Assembly: GCA_937928775.1 (NCBI GenBank)
Contig: CALFVI010000021.1
Location: 1 to 64,000, forward strand
Direction: 5' to 3'
Length of the DNA stretch: 64,000 nucleotides
Source: an uncultured Elioraea sp.
Lineage (GTDB): Bacteria; Pseudomonadota; Alphaproteobacteria; Acetobacterales; Acetobacteraceae
The notes beneath the pieces are model-generated. The model was not told the origin of the DNA. It searched no databases and worked only from the letters and a program-made list of their open reading frames with translations. Both the position numbers and the translations under genes were made by a program. Shown here piece by piece: positions 30,576 through 41,419 of the stretch (position 1 is the stretch's first letter; each line of letters begins with the position of its first letter).

Positions 30576-31712
30576 ATGACCCCCGCCTATCTCGACCCGC
30601 GCAGCGGTCGAATCTTCCCCTTGGATCCGCCGCGCTGGCGTTCCGACGACGGCCAGCCTCTCCTGCTGACCCCCCTCGGCGGAATCGGTCGCGACGACAT
30701 CGAGCGCGGGATCCGTTCGCTCTGGCGCTACGCCGCAGCCTTGCCCTTTCCGCCCGGGATGGTTCCGATCAGCCTCGGCGAAGGATGCACGCCGCTGATC
30801 GAGACGCGAATCGACAGGGCACGCGTGCTGGCCAAGCTCGAATGGGTCTCTCCCACCGGCAGCTTCAAGGACCGCGGCGCCTCGGTGATGCTCTCTGCGC
30901 TGCGCGCCCAGGGAATCATGCACGTGCTGGAGGATTCCTCGGGCAATGGCGGGGCGGCGGTCGCCGCTTACGCCGCGGCGGGGGGCATGCGGGCGAAAAT
31001 TCTCGTGCCGGAAGCCACGCCGCAGGCGAAGACCGTGCTGATGGAAGCGTTCGGCGCCACCGTCGAGCGCGTGCCCGGAACGCGGCAGGACTGCGCAGAC
31101 GAGGCCGTGCGCCAGGCGGCGAACATCTTCTACGCCTCGCACAACTGGCACCCGTTCTTCCTCCAGGGCATCAAGACGCTCGCCTACGAACTGTGGGAGG
31201 AGCTCGGGTTTCGCGTGCCCCAGGCGGTGGTTGCGCCGTGCGGGGCGGGCTCGATCCTGCTCGGCCTCGACATCGGGTTCAGCGAACTCGTCCGCGCCGG
31301 GCAAAGCGACCGCCTGCCCCGGCTCTTCGCCGTGCAACCGGAGGCGTGCGCGCCGATCGCCGCCGCGTTTCGCGCCGGCGTCGATCACCCCGTCGCCTGC
31401 GAGATCCGCCCGACCATCGCCGAGGGAACCGCGATCGCAAACCCTGTGCGCTTGCGCGAGGTGCTGGGCGCGGTGCGCACCTCGCACGGCGGCGTGGTCG
31501 CGGTCACCGAACAGGAGATCGTCTCCGCCCTGTTCGCCCTTGCCGAGCGGGGGCTGTTCGTCGCACCCACCTGTGCCACGGCTGTCGCCGGCTGGCGCAA
31601 GCTGCGCGCCGCCGGAACCTTGGCCGATGACGAGGAAACGGTGCTGGTGTTGACCGGCACCGGCCTGAAGGCCGTGCCGCGCATCGCCGAACTGATCGAA
31701 CGGCGGGCATGA
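30576..31712 (+). CDS. Threonine synthase-like PLP-dependent enzyme
   Basis: 378 aa. Fold-type II PLP enzyme: the Schiff-base lysine is K98 in PTGSFKDRGAS, followed by a glycine-rich phosphate loop later (SSGNGG at 121-126), and substrate-side LGEGCTPL at 67-74. These fit threonine synthase (phosphohomoserine to threonine), though the short ThrC-like group also includes diaminopropionate or cysteate-type enzymes. The ATG at 30576 begins MTPAYLDPRSGRIF, a usual start with a cysteine-free zinc-less N-terminus. No amino acid genes flank it, so the substrate stays uncertain. Confidence 0.78.
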   Translation: MTPAYLDPRSGRIFPLDPPRWRSDDGQPLLLTPLGGIGRDDIERGIRSLWRYAAALPFPPGMVPISLGEGCTPLIETRIDRARVLAKLEWVSPTGSFKDRGASVMLSALRAQGIMHVLEDSSGNGGAAVAAYAAAGGMRAKILVPEATPQAKTVLMEAFGATVERVPGTRQDCADEAVRQAANIFYASHNWHPFFLQGIKTLAYELWEELGFRVPQAVVAPCGAGSILLGLDIGFSELVRAGQSDRLPRLFAVQPEACAPIAAAFRAGVDHPVACEIRPTIAEGTAIANPVRLREVLGAVRTSHGGVVAVTEQEIVSALFALAERGLFVAPTCATAVAGWRKLRAAGTLADDEETVLVLTGTGLKAVPRIAELIERRA

Positions 31713-31980
31713 GCGGCCTCAGCGCGGCGTCGGCACGCTCGCCGACATCGCGGTCTCGGCGCTGGCCTGCGCGATCGGCTGCCGCCGCGGGAGCGCCGCG
31801 GGAGCACGGGCTGGTCGAAGCCAGTCCCCTCACCTTCCGTCTTCCGTCCTTCACCGCACGCCCCCGACTCTCGCCCAAACACGCCTGCCTCTCCGCCGCG
31901 GCTCACGACCGGTCCAAGTGATCGGGTAGCAGGATGGGCGCGTCCTCGCGGTCTTGCCCCCCGGTCGACCTCCGGCAGGC

Positions 31981-33192
31981 CTATTCCGCCGGGGCCGGAA
32001 CGGCGCGCTGGCCGGCGCGGGCGCCGTGCACGGTCAACACGGCGGCGGCCAGCACGACACCGCAGACGACGAACAGGGCCCAGGCAAGATCGAGGTCCAT
32101 CAGCAGGCCCAAAGGTGCAGGCGCAAGCGCCTGGCCGAGCGGCAGCCCGGAAGAGACGAAGCCGAACACCTGACCTGCCGTGCCGGGTGGGGCTGTTTCG
32201 CGGACGATCAGGTCGCGCGACGGCATCACCACGCCGAGGGCGAAGCCCGCAGAGGCAGCCAGTGCGATCACGCCCGCAGCATCGAGCCGAAGGAGGCCGA
32301 GGCCGGAGACCAAAACACCCGCCGACAGCATCATCGCGCTGACGACGGCGACGTGCCGCCCCGTGCGGTCGGCGATCCAGCCGCCCGCCAGCGTCCCGAG
32401 CGTGGAGGCGACGAGCCAGACCGTCAACGCGGTGGCCGCGGTGGCGATGCTGACCCGGTGCAGAGTCGGCAGAGCCGCGACCATGAAGGTCTGCGCGCCG
32501 AACCCCCCCATCGTAATCAGGGTCATGAACAGGAAGAGGAGCAGGATCGGGCGCGAGCAAAGAAGCCGGTGCGCCGGCGGCAGGCCGCGCCCTGGCTTTG
32601 CCTCACTGCGCAGACGGCGCGCGAAGAGGGCGATCGCGACCACGCACGGGATTCCGGCCAGCGCTGCCGCCACCAGCGCCCCGCGCCAGCCGAGCCAGGC
32701 CTCGAGCAGGATCATCGCCGGTGGGCCGGCGGCGAACCCCGCGTAGCCGGCCGCCGTGTGCAAAGAGAAGGCCCGCCCCATCCGCTCCTGCCGGATCGAG
32801 CCCGACAGGATCGCATAATCGCAAGGATGGATGGTGGCATTGCCCAGCCCGGCAACAGCGGCGGCGAACATCAGCAACCAGAGCCCGTTGGCAGCCGCGA
32901 ACCCGAGCGTGCCAACCACCATCAGTGCATTTCCGGCCACCAGCCAGGGCGCCGCCCCCGTACGATCCGCCCAAACCCCGATCGGGGTCTGCCCAAACGC
33001 AGTAACAGCGGAGAGCACGGCGAGGGCGAAGCCGAGAGCGGAGTAGGAGAGACCGAGCTCCGCCCGCATCATCGGCAGCAAAGGCGGCAAGACGAGCTGG
33101 TAGAAGTGGGAGAGGAAGTGCGCGGCCGAAATCAGCGCGATCACCGCGCCGTCATGCCCGCTGTTCCCCCTGCTCGCCGCCTCGCGTGCCAC
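31981..33192 (-). CDS. MFS transporter, fosmidomycin-resistance (Fsr)-like
   Basis: 403 aa with about 12 hydrophobic segments. The N-terminus, ISAAHFLSHFYQLVLPPLLPMM, resembles Fsr-type exporters, and the cytoplasmic loop motif after helix 2 reads GVWADRTGAAP. Helix 4-5 contains GLGNATIHPCDYAILS, again Fsr-like. The start is a GTG at 33192; no ATG gives a complete first helix. A drug or metabolite exporter is likely. It stands alone on the minus strand after the DUF2076 gene (75-bp gap). Confidence 0.85.
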   Translation of the reverse strand: MAREAASRGNSGHDGAVIALISAAHFLSHFYQLVLPPLLPMMRAELGLSYSALGFALAVLSAVTAFGQTPIGVWADRTGAAPWLVAGNALMVVGTLGFAAANGLWLLMFAAAVAGLGNATIHPCDYAILSGSIRQERMGRAFSLHTAAGYAGFAAGPPAMILLEAWLGWRGALVAAALAGIPCVVAIALFARRLRSEAKPGRGLPPAHRLLCSRPILLLFLFMTLITMGGFGAQTFMVAALPTLHRVSIATAATALTVWLVASTLGTLAGGWIADRTGRHVAVVSAMMLSAGVLVSGLGLLRLDAAGVIALAASAGFALGVVMPSRDLIVRETAPPGTAGQVFGFVSSGLPLGQALAPAPLGLLMDLDLAWALFVVCGVVLAAAVLTVHGARAGQRAVPAPAE

Positions 33193-33267
33193 GCCACCAC
33201 GCTGCGGGCCGCACCGCGCAGGGTCAAGCCCGATCCGGCGCGACCCTGAGGCGCGAAGGCCGCGGGG

Positions 33268-33789
33268 TCAGAGCTCCTCGTCGAAGACGCCCGTGTCGAA
33301 GCCCGTCTCGTGATAGCGGGAGATCTCGTCTCCCCCTTCCGCCGCCTGGGCCTCGCCGCCAAGCCCCATCATGGAGGCGATGGCCTGGCCGATCATGAGC
33401 CCGCCGACGACACCGAGCGCGCTTGCCGCTGCGGTGCCGAGAAAGCCTCCCCCGGGCTGCTGTCGAAACAGGCCGGGACGCCAACCGGGGGCGTGCACCG
33501 GCGGAGGCGGCTGGCCCTGCGCTGGCCCGCCCCCGAGCAGGCCGCCGAAGAACCCCCGGGGTCTCTGCGCCTCCTGCAGCTGCCATTCGAGCTCGCGGAT
33601 CCGATTCGTCGCCTCAGCGAGCGCGTGCTCACCGAAGAAGGCCATCTGAGCAATTCGATAGCGCGCCTCGGGGTATTGCACGAACAGCTCGGCGAGCAGG
33701 CGGTCGGCTTCCGGGTCGATCGGATCGTTCCGCGCCGACACCGCACGCCGCACGAAGTCAGTGATCAGCCGCCGCTCCTCTTCGGTCAT
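33268..33789 (-). CDS. DUF2076 domain-containing protein
   Basis: 173 aa. The N-terminal helical part MTEEERRLITDFVRRA with VQYPEARYRIAQMAFFGEHAL is the DUF2076 signature. A Gly/Pro-rich linker (about 78-110) follows, then a hydrophobic glycine-rich segment (SALGVVGGLMIGQAIASMMG, about 124-143) and an acidic tail ending FDTGVFDEEL. The role is unknown; members are proposed periplasmic ligand-gated proteins. The ATG at 33789 follows GGGAGGGAG. Confidence 0.85.
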   Translation of the reverse strand: MTEEERRLITDFVRRAVSARNDPIDPEADRLLAELFVQYPEARYRIAQMAFFGEHALAEATNRIRELEWQLQEAQRPRGFFGGLLGGGPAQGQPPPPVHAPGWRPGLFRQQPGGGFLGTAAASALGVVGGLMIGQAIASMMGLGGEAQAAEGGDEISRYHETGFDTGVFDEEL

Positions 33790-33909
33790 CGCTCCCTCCC
33801 TCGCTGACGATCAGGCAGTTGGTTGTGGCGCAGCGCCCGATCAAGCACGTCCTGGCGCGTGGCGGCTCGCATGCTTGCGAGGCGGGCTGCCGCGTGCATC
33901 TCTCGGCCC

Positions 33910-34734
33910 ATGCCCAGTGTGCTTCGCCGTCTCGTCTCCCCTCCTCCGGTGGTCGCCGTCGTCCCGCTCTCGGGCCTGATCGCGCCGCGCGCCGGCTTGG
34001 GGCGGATGACGCTCAGCGTGGAGACGGTGGGGCCGGTGCTGTCCCGCGCCTTCCGTCTGCGCCGGCTCGCCGAGGTCGCGCTCATCATCAACTCGCCGGG
34101 CGGGTCGGCAACCCAGTCCGACCTGATCGCCCAGCGGGTACGCCAGCATGCTGCGGAGGAAGGGGTGAAGGTGACCGCCTTTGTCGAGGATGTGGCGGCC
34201 TCGGGAGGGTATTGGCTCGCCTGCGCCGCAGACGAGATCCTCTGCCGCGAAACCTCGCTTCTCGGCTCGATCGGGGTCGTCTCCTCCTCGTTCGGCTTTG
34301 CCCGGCTGTTGGGCCGGATCGGCGTCGAGCGGCGGCTCTTCACGGCAGGGGAGCGCAAGTCTCTGCTCGATCCATTTCTGCCTGCGCGCGAAGAGGACAT
34401 TGCGCGGCTGAAGGCGATCCAGGCCGCGCTGCATGAGCGGTTCAAGGCCTGGGTGCGGGACCGTCGGGGCGGGCTGCTGCGGGGCGAGGAGGCTCTGCTC
34501 TTCTCCGGCGAGGTCTGGACAGGGGAGAGGGCGGTGGCACTTGGGCTGGCGGACGGGATCGGCGAGGTGCGCGCGACGATGCGGGCCCGCCACGGAGAGG
34601 AGGTGCGGTTTGCCGTGTTCAGGACCGGGCGGAGGCCCTGGTGGACACGGCTGTTGCCGAGCCCCGAAGCGCTGGTCGAAGCGGCGGCGATGGCGGTCGA
34701 GGAACGGGCGGCCTATGCCCGGCTTGGGCTCTAA
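33910..34734 (+). CDS. S49 family serine peptidase (SppA/SohB-like)
   Basis: 274 aa, single-domain form. The nucleophile is S98 in VAASGGYWLACAAD, and the general-base lysine K150 in AGERKSLLDPF, the Ser-Lys dyad of signal peptide peptidases. NSPGGSATQSD (61-71) forms the oxyanion region. There is no clear N-terminal membrane helix, only the hydrophobic VVAVVPLSGLIAP, so it may be cytoplasmic or peripheral. It probably degrades residual signal peptides or envelope proteins. A small membrane protein gene follows 72 bp later. Confidence 0.9.
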   Translation: MPSVLRRLVSPPPVVAVVPLSGLIAPRAGLGRMTLSVETVGPVLSRAFRLRRLAEVALIINSPGGSATQSDLIAQRVRQHAAEEGVKVTAFVEDVAASGGYWLACAADEILCRETSLLGSIGVVSSSFGFARLLGRIGVERRLFTAGERKSLLDPFLPAREEDIARLKAIQAALHERFKAWVRDRRGGLLRGEEALLFSGEVWTGERAVALGLADGIGEVRATMRARHGEEVRFAVFRTGRRPWWTRLLPSPEALVEAAAMAVEERAAYARLGL

Positions 34735-34806
34735 GCGGGGTGCGGTTCACCCAGGCGGCGGGATCGCCTAGAACGCCTGTGCCATGCATCGAGAGGATCG
34801 CCGCGC

Positions 34807-35121
34807 ATGATCCGGATTCTTCTGCTCGGGCTCGTGCTCGCTGGCGTGTGGTACCTCTATCGCATGGTCACGCGGCAGACCGGGGCCGAGCCCTCGCTCA
34901 GCAGCCGCGCCGAGGCGGCGCGGGAGGCGGGAGGCGGAGCCGAGAGTACGGCTGAGAGCGCGGCGGAGCAGGCCGACGAGCAGGAGGAGATGCAGGAATG
35001 CCCCGTGTGCAGGGCCTATCTTCCCGCCTCGGCGACCGATGGCTGCGGGCGTCCGGACTGCCCCATCCCAGCCCTCGCCGCGGCCCGGGAGAGCGAACCG
35101 CGCGGCGGAACCACGGCCTGA
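34807..35121 (+). CDS. Small membrane-anchored zinc-ribbon-like protein, hypothetical
   Basis: 104 aa, not assigned to a named family. One N-terminal hydrophobic helix (residues 3-20, [14 protein letters not shown]) is followed by an Ala/Glu-rich linker and a Cys cluster, [22 protein letters not shown] at about 65-86. This C-x2-C...C-x4-C spacing suggests a metal-binding ribbon, similar to small PP0621-like proteins. The gene lies 61 bp before glyQ in the same direction. Start ATG at 34807. Confidence 0.75.
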   Translation: MIRILLLGLVLAGVWYLYRMVTRQTGAEPSLSSRAEAAREAGGGAESTAESAAEQADEQEEMQECPVCRAYLPASATDGCGRPDCPIPALAAARESEPRGGTTA

Positions 35122-35182
35122 GCCGCCACAGGCATGCCGTCATCCCGTGCGCATGGACCCGCGACCGCGAGACCAGTCCGCG

Positions 35183-36097
<915 letters not shown>

Positions 36098-36103
36098 TGG
36101 ACG

Positions 36104-38119
36104 ATGCCGGAACTTCTGCTTGAACTCTTTTCCGAGGAGATCCCGGCGCGAATGCAGGCGCGTGCGGCGGAGGAGCTCGCGCGGCTTGTCTCTGCTGCGC
36201 TTGCGTCCCTCTCGCCTGCGGACGTTCGCACCTTCCACGGGCCACGGCGCCTGACGCTTGTGGCCGAGGTCAGAGCGGCGACGCCGGAGGAACGCATGGT
36301 GGAGCGCGGGCCGCGCGCCGATGCGCCGCAAGCAGCCCGCGCGGGCTTTTTGCGCAAGCACGCTGCAAGCCCCGACGCGGTGCGCGAGGAAGGGGGCTAC
36401 CTTGTCCTCGACCGTACCATTCCCTCCATCCCTGCAGCCACGGTGGTGGCGCGCGAACTGCCGCCGCTGCTCCGTCGCTTTCCCTGGCCGAAATCGATGC
36501 GCTGGTCGTCTCGATCGGCCTTCACCTGGGTTCGTCCGTTGCGGCGCATCCTCTGCGTGCTCGATGGCGCGGTCGTGCCCTTCAGTCTTGCCGAGGGCGA
36601 AGATGATGGACATGGGTTGCGGGCCGGCAACGAAACGGAGGGGCACCGTTTCCTTGCGCCCGGTACCTTCGCCGTCGGCAGCTTCGCCGACTACCGGGCT
36701 GAACTCGCCGCCCGTCACGTGATCATTGACCCGACGGAGCGCGAGGCGCTGATCAGGCGTGATGCTGCGCGGCTCGCCGAGGCCGAGGGTTTCTCTGTCG
36801 TCGAAGACCCCGCTCTGATCGCCGAGATTGCTGGGCTCACCGAATGGCCGGTGGCGCTGATCGGTCGGATCGACGAGGCGTTCATGGACCTGCCGCCCGA
36901 GGTCCTGCGCACCACGATGCGGGTCAATCAGCGCTATTTGGCGCTGCGCCGCCCGGACGGTTCGGCAGCACCACGCTTCATTGTCGTCGCCAACCTCGCG
37001 GCGGCCGACGGCGGTGCGGCGATCGTCGCTGGCAATGAACGCGTGCTGCGTGCTCGGCTCGCCGATGCGCGCTTCTTTTGGACCGAGGACCTGAAGCGCC
37101 CGCTCGAAACCCTGTTGCCCAAGCTTGCCGAGGTGACGTTCCACGCTGCGCTCGGCTCGCAGCGCGACCGGGTGGACCGGTTGGTGCGCCTCTGCGGCGA
37201 GATTGCTCCGCTGGTCGGTGCGGACCGCGCAAAGGCCGAGCGCGCGGCCTTGCTTTGCAAGGCCGATCTCGTCTCCGGCATGGTCGGCGAGTTTCCCGAC
37301 CTGCAGGGGGTGATGGGCCGCTACTACGCTCTCGCCCACGGCGAGGATGCCGAGGTGGCGAACGCGATCCGCGACCACTATGCGCCGCGCGGGGTGGAGG
37401 ACGAGGTACCGGCCGAGCCCGTCGCGATCACGCTCGCGCTTGCTGATCGCATCGACCAGCTCGCCAGCTTCTTCGCTATCGGCGAGAGGCCGACCGGCTC
37501 CGGCGACCCTTATGCGCTGCGCCGCGCCGCTTTGGGCATCGTGCGGATCCTGCGCGACAATCGCGTTCGGCTTGACCTTAGCCGATTCGTTTCGGCCGAT
37601 GTGCGCGATTTCATCGCCGAACGGCTGCGCGTGCAGCTGCGAGCGGAGGGCAAGCGGCACGACATCGTTGCCGCCGTGCTGGGGCGCGGGGCGGACGGCG
37701 ATCTCGTGCGCGTGCTGTCGCTCGCCGAGGCGCTCGAGGCCTTCCTCGCCACCGAGGATGGAGCGAATCTCCGCACCGCACATGCGCGGGCCGTGAACAT
37801 CCTCCGCATCGAGGAGCGCAAGGATGGCCGCCGCTACGACGATCCGCACGAGGCATCACTCCTCTCCACGGTGGAGGAGCATGCTCTCGCCGCTGCGCTC
37901 GATGCGCTCGAGCCGGTGCTGGCGCGTGATCTTGCCGAGGAACGGTTCACGGAGGCGATGGCCACGCTCGCCGCGCTTAGGGCTCCGCTCGACGCGTTCT
38001 TCGAGCGGGTGATGGTGAACGATCGGGATGCGGCATTGCGCGCCAATCGGCTGCGGCTTCTCTCTCGCGTGCGCCGCGCGATGGCGCGCGTGGCGGACTT
38101 CTCCAAACTTGAAGGATGA
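36104..38119 (+). CDS. glyS: Glycine--tRNA ligase beta subunit
   Basis: 671 aa, tRNA-binding subunit. The N-terminus ELLLELFSEEIPARMQ is the family signature, with LTEWPVALIGRIDEAFMDLP and REALIRRDAARLAEA in the core. A divergent HD domain (VSGMVGEFPDLQGVMGRYYAL) and a C-terminal anticodon-binding DALR-like part complete it. It overlaps ppdK by 4 bp (ATGA), so the glycyl-tRNA synthetase and pyruvate phosphate dikinase are co-translated, an arrangement frequent in alphaproteobacteria. Confidence 0.97.
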   Translation: MPELLLELFSEEIPARMQARAAEELARLVSAALASLSPADVRTFHGPRRLTLVAEVRAATPEERMVERGPRADAPQAARAGFLRKHAASPDAVREEGGYLVLDRTIPSIPAATVVARELPPLLRRFPWPKSMRWSSRSAFTWVRPLRRILCVLDGAVVPFSLAEGEDDGHGLRAGNETEGHRFLAPGTFAVGSFADYRAELAARHVIIDPTEREALIRRDAARLAEAEGFSVVEDPALIAEIAGLTEWPVALIGRIDEAFMDLPPEVLRTTMRVNQRYLALRRPDGSAAPRFIVVANLAAADGGAAIVAGNERVLRARLADARFFWTEDLKRPLETLLPKLAEVTFHAALGSQRDRVDRLVRLCGEIAPLVGADRAKAERAALLCKADLVSGMVGEFPDLQGVMGRYYALAHGEDAEVANAIRDHYAPRGVEDEVPAEPVAITLALADRIDQLASFFAIGERPTGSGDPYALRRAALGIVRILRDNRVRLDLSRFVSADVRDFIAERLRVQLRAEGKRHDIVAAVLGRGADGDLVRVLSLAEALEAFLATEDGANLRTAHARAVNILRIEERKDGRRYDDPHEASLLSTVEEHALAAALDALEPVLARDLAEERFTEAMATLAALRAPLDAFFERVMVNDRDAALRANRLRLLSRVRRAMARVADFSKLEG

Positions 38120-40812
38120 CTGTGATGGATACCGTCACACCGGCGAAGTGGGTCTATGCGTTCGGCGCCGGCCGCAACGAAGGGCGGGCTGAGATGCGCA
38201 ACCTGCTGGGCGGCAAGGGCGCGAACCTCGCCGAGATGGCGGCGATTGGCCTGCCCGTGCCGCCCGGTTTTACCATCACCACCGAGGTGTGCACGGAATT
38301 CTATCGCACCGACCGTCGCTATCCCGAAGGGCTCGAGGCGCAGGTCGACGAGGCGCTGCGCGGCCTCGAGGAGGCCGTAGGACTGAGATTTGGTGATCCC
38401 GAACGGCCGCTACTTGTCTCCGTCCGCTCAGGCGCGCGCGTCTCCATGCCGGGGATGATGGATACGGTGCTCAATCTCGGCCTGAATGACGAGACGGTCG
38501 AGGGGCTTGCGCGGATGAGCGGCGATGATCGGTTCGCCTGGGATTCCTATCGCCGCTTCATCCAGATGTTTGGCAGCGTGGTGCTCGGGGTGGACCATCA
38601 CCGATTCGAGGAGATCATCGACGAGGTAAAGCACGACCGCCGCGTCACCGCGGACACGGCACTGACGGCGGATGATTGGCGTCGCGTCGTGACGGGCTAC
38701 AAGGCGATCGTCCAGCAAGCGACTGGCACGCCATTCCCGCAGGATCCGCGCGCTCAGCTCTGGGCCGCGATCGGCGCCGTGTTCGGCTCCTGGATGAACG
38801 CGCGCGCCATCACCTACCGCCGTCTGCACGACATTCCCTCGGAGTGGGGCACAGCGGTGAATGTGCAGGTGATGGTGTTTGGCAACATGGGCGACGACTG
38901 CGCCACCGGCGTGTGCTTCACGCGCGACCCCGCAACTGGGGAGAATATTCTGTACGGGGAATATCTTGTCAACGCGCAAGGTGAGGACGTGGTGGCCGGC
39001 ATTCGCACGCCGCAACCCCTGTCGCGTGCCGCCGCCAAGCCGGGCGAGGTGGCGATGGAAGAGGCGATGCCCGAAGTCTACGCCGAGCTGCTGCGCGTGC
39101 GCGAACTTCTCGAGCGGCACTACCGCGACATGCAAGACATCGAATTTACGGTGCAGCGCAGGAAGCTCTACATGCTGCAGACGCGCAACGGCAAGCGCAC
39201 GGCGGCGGCAGGGCTGAAGATTGCGGTCGACATGGCGAATGAGGGGTTGATCACGCGCGCCGAGGCCATCCAGCGCGTCAACCCGCAGGGTCTGGACCAA
39301 CTCCTGCACCCGACACTCGATCCGTCGGCGAAACGGACGCTGCTCGGCAAGGGGCTGCCAGCCTCTCCCGGCGCCGCCTCGGGCGCGGTTGTGTTCTCCG
39401 CCGACGAGGCGGAGGCGCGGTCGCAGAAGGGCGAAAGCGTGATCCTGGTGCGGATCGAGACGAGCCCTGAAGACATCCACGGGATGCACGCGGCGAAGGG
39501 CATCGTCACCACACGAGGTGGCATGACCAGCCACGCTGCGGTGGTGGCGCGTGGCATGGGTAGGCCCTGCGTGGTCGGCGCCGGAGGGCTCGTCGTCGAC
39601 TACGCGGCGCAAACGCTCTCAGGGGGCGGGCAGGTGGTGCGCGCCGGTGAGACCATCACTATCGACGGGGCGTCGGGTGAGGTGTTCCTCGGCGCGGTGC
39701 CGATGATCGAGCCGAAACTCTCCGGCGACTTCGCCACCCTCATGGCTTGGGCTGACGAGGTGCGCACGCTGAAGGTGCGCACGAATGCCGAGACCCCGCC
39801 CGACGCAGAGGCCGCGCGGCGCTTCGGCGCCGAAGGCATCGGGCTCTGCCGCACCGAGCACATGTTCTTCGACCCCGAGCGCATCCTTGCCGTGCGCGAG
39901 CTGATCATGAGCGCAGACGAGGCCGGGCGCCGCCGCGCTATTGCGCGCCTCCTGCCGTTCCAGCGCAAGGATTTCGCCGACCTCTTCCGGATCATGGCGG
40001 GGCTTCCCGTCACCATCCGCTTGCTCGACCCGCCGCTGCACGAGTTCCTGCCGCATGGCGAAACCGAGCTCGCCGAAGTCGCCGAGGCGCTCGGCGTCGA
40101 TCTCACCGCCGTGCGGCAGCGACTGCTGGAGCTCTCCGAAGCCAACCCGATGCTCGGGCACCGCGGCTGCCGCCTCGGCATCTCCTATCCCGAACTCTAC
40201 GAGATGCAGGCGCGCGCGCTCTACGAGGCGGCCCTCGACATCGTCGAGGAGACGGGGGCAGCGCCGATCCCCGAGATCATGATCCCCCTTGTCGGGTTGA
40301 AGAAGGAGCTCGAAATCACGCGCGCGCTGGTTGAGGCGACAGCGGAGGCCGTGTTCGCCGAGCGGGGGCGGCGTCTCGACTACAGCGTGGGCACGATGAT
40401 CGAGCTTCCCCGTGCGGCGCTGATCGCCGACAGGATCGCCGAGGTGGCCGACTTCTTCTCCTTCGGCACCAACGACCTCACCCAGACCGTGTTCGGGCTC
40501 TCGCGCGACGATGCCGGCAAATTCCTGCCGCTCTACGTCGAGAAGGGGATTTTGCCGAAGGACCCGTTCGTCACCCTCGACATCGAAGGGGTAGGCGAAA
40601 TGGTGCGCATTGCGGTAGAAAAAGGGCGTCGCGCGAAGCCGGGACTAAAACTCGGCATTTGCGGTGAGCATGGCGGCGATCCGGCCTCCATCGCGTTCTG
40701 CCAGCGGGTGGGGCTCGATTACGTCTCCTGCTCCCCCTACCGCGTGCCGGTTGCGCGGTTGGCTGCTGCGCAGGCGGCGCTCGGAGAGAGTGGGATCGAC
40801 CGGACGGCCTGA
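38116..40812 (+). CDS. ppdK: Pyruvate, phosphate dikinase
   Basis: 898 aa; interconverts pyruvate, ATP and phosphate with PEP, AMP and pyrophosphate. The N-terminal ATP-grasp domain starts AFGAGRNEGRAEMRNLLGGKGANLAEMA (split). The swivelling phosphohistidine domain has GGMTSHAAVVARGMGRPCVV, with the phosphorylated histidine H473. The C-terminal PEP/pyruvate TIM barrel ends with the catalytic C-G-E-H-G-G-D. Start is the first ATG overlapping the glyS stop; a second ATG follows three codons on. It would supply PEP for gluconeogenesis or a C4-acid cycle. Confidence 0.97.
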   Translation: MTVMDTVTPAKWVYAFGAGRNEGRAEMRNLLGGKGANLAEMAAIGLPVPPGFTITTEVCTEFYRTDRRYPEGLEAQVDEALRGLEEAVGLRFGDPERPLLVSVRSGARVSMPGMMDTVLNLGLNDETVEGLARMSGDDRFAWDSYRRFIQMFGSVVLGVDHHRFEEIIDEVKHDRRVTADTALTADDWRRVVTGYKAIVQQATGTPFPQDPRAQLWAAIGAVFGSWMNARAITYRRLHDIPSEWGTAVNVQVMVFGNMGDDCATGVCFTRDPATGENILYGEYLVNAQGEDVVAGIRTPQPLSRAAAKPGEVAMEEAMPEVYAELLRVRELLERHYRDMQDIEFTVQRRKLYMLQTRNGKRTAAAGLKIAVDMANEGLITRAEAIQRVNPQGLDQLLHPTLDPSAKRTLLGKGLPASPGAASGAVVFSADEAEARSQKGESVILVRIETSPEDIHGMHAAKGIVTTRGGMTSHAAVVARGMGRPCVVGAGGLVVDYAAQTLSGGGQVVRAGETITIDGASGEVFLGAVPMIEPKLSGDFATLMAWADEVRTLKVRTNAETPPDAEAARRFGAEGIGLCRTEHMFFDPERILAVRELIMSADEAGRRRAIARLLPFQRKDFADLFRIMAGLPVTIRLLDPPLHEFLPHGETELAEVAEALGVDLTAVRQRLLELSEANPMLGHRGCRLGISYPELYEMQARALYEAALDIVEETGAAPIPEIMIPLVGLKKELEITRALVEATAEAVFAERGRRLDYSVGTMIELPRAALIADRIAEVADFFSFGTNDLTQTVFGLSRDDAGKFLPLYVEKGILPKDPFVTLDIEGVGEMVRIAVEKGRRAKPGLKLGICGEHGGDPASIAFCQRVGLDYVSCSPYRVPVARLAAAQAALGESGIDRTA

Positions 40813-40867
40813 CCGCACCGGCAGGGCGGCGGTGGAACACTCTGGCTGCCGCAGCCGCCCCGCACCG

Positions 40868-41419
40868 TCACAGCCAGCGCCGCACGCGTTGGAGATACGC
40901 GCGGTAAGGGTCGCCGAAGCGGGCAGCGAGATAGGGCTCCTCGCGCGCGATCACGAGCCTATCAAGCAAGAACGCGAAGACCGGGGTAAGGAGAAGCAGC
41001 CAGCCACTCGCCAACATCACGCCCAGTCCGGCGAGGAGCAGGACGAGGCCGAGATACATCGGGTTGCGCGTGAAGGCGTATGGCCCGGTGGCAACAAAGC
41101 GTCGCGCCGGGCGGAAGGTGGGAATTGCGGTGCCGGCGCGATGGAAGACCAGGGCCGCCCAGCTCGCGAGCAGGGCAGCGACCAAGACGAGCACACCTCC
41201 CACCCCGTAGCGGATCGCGCCGGGCCACGAGTCGTGCGTGAGCGGGACGATCCAGTCGAGCAGAAGCCCGGCCCCCATGATCGCAAGAAAGAGAACCGGC
41301 GGATGGATCCGTACCGGTGGCGGCGTGTCGTCGACCGCCTGCCCCTGACCCATCGCGTGGCCCCGGGCGTCGGCCTGATTGGCCGCCTCCAAACCCTCCG
41401 CCTCGCGCCCCTCCGTCAC
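40868..41419 (-). CDS. Isoprenylcysteine carboxyl methyltransferase-family membrane protein
   Basis: 183 aa, four to five hydrophobic segments. The ICMT/phospholipid methyltransferase signature is present: RRFVATGPYAFTRNPMYLGLVL (about 103-124) and EEPYLAARFGDPYRAYLQRVRRWL at the C-terminus. These proteins methylate lipids or small hydrophobic thiols in the membrane with SAM; the substrate is unknown. A GTG start overlaps the ygfZ stop (GTGA); an ATG 22 codons later would remove a hydrophilic tail. Confidence 0.85.
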   Translation of the reverse strand: MTEGREAEGLEAANQADARGHAMGQGQAVDDTPPPVRIHPPVLFLAIMGAGLLLDWIVPLTHDSWPGAIRYGVGGVLVLVAALLASWAALVFHRAGTAIPTFRPARRFVATGPYAFTRNPMYLGLVLLLAGLGVMLASGWLLLLTPVFAFLLDRLVIAREEPYLAARFGDPYRAYLQRVRRWL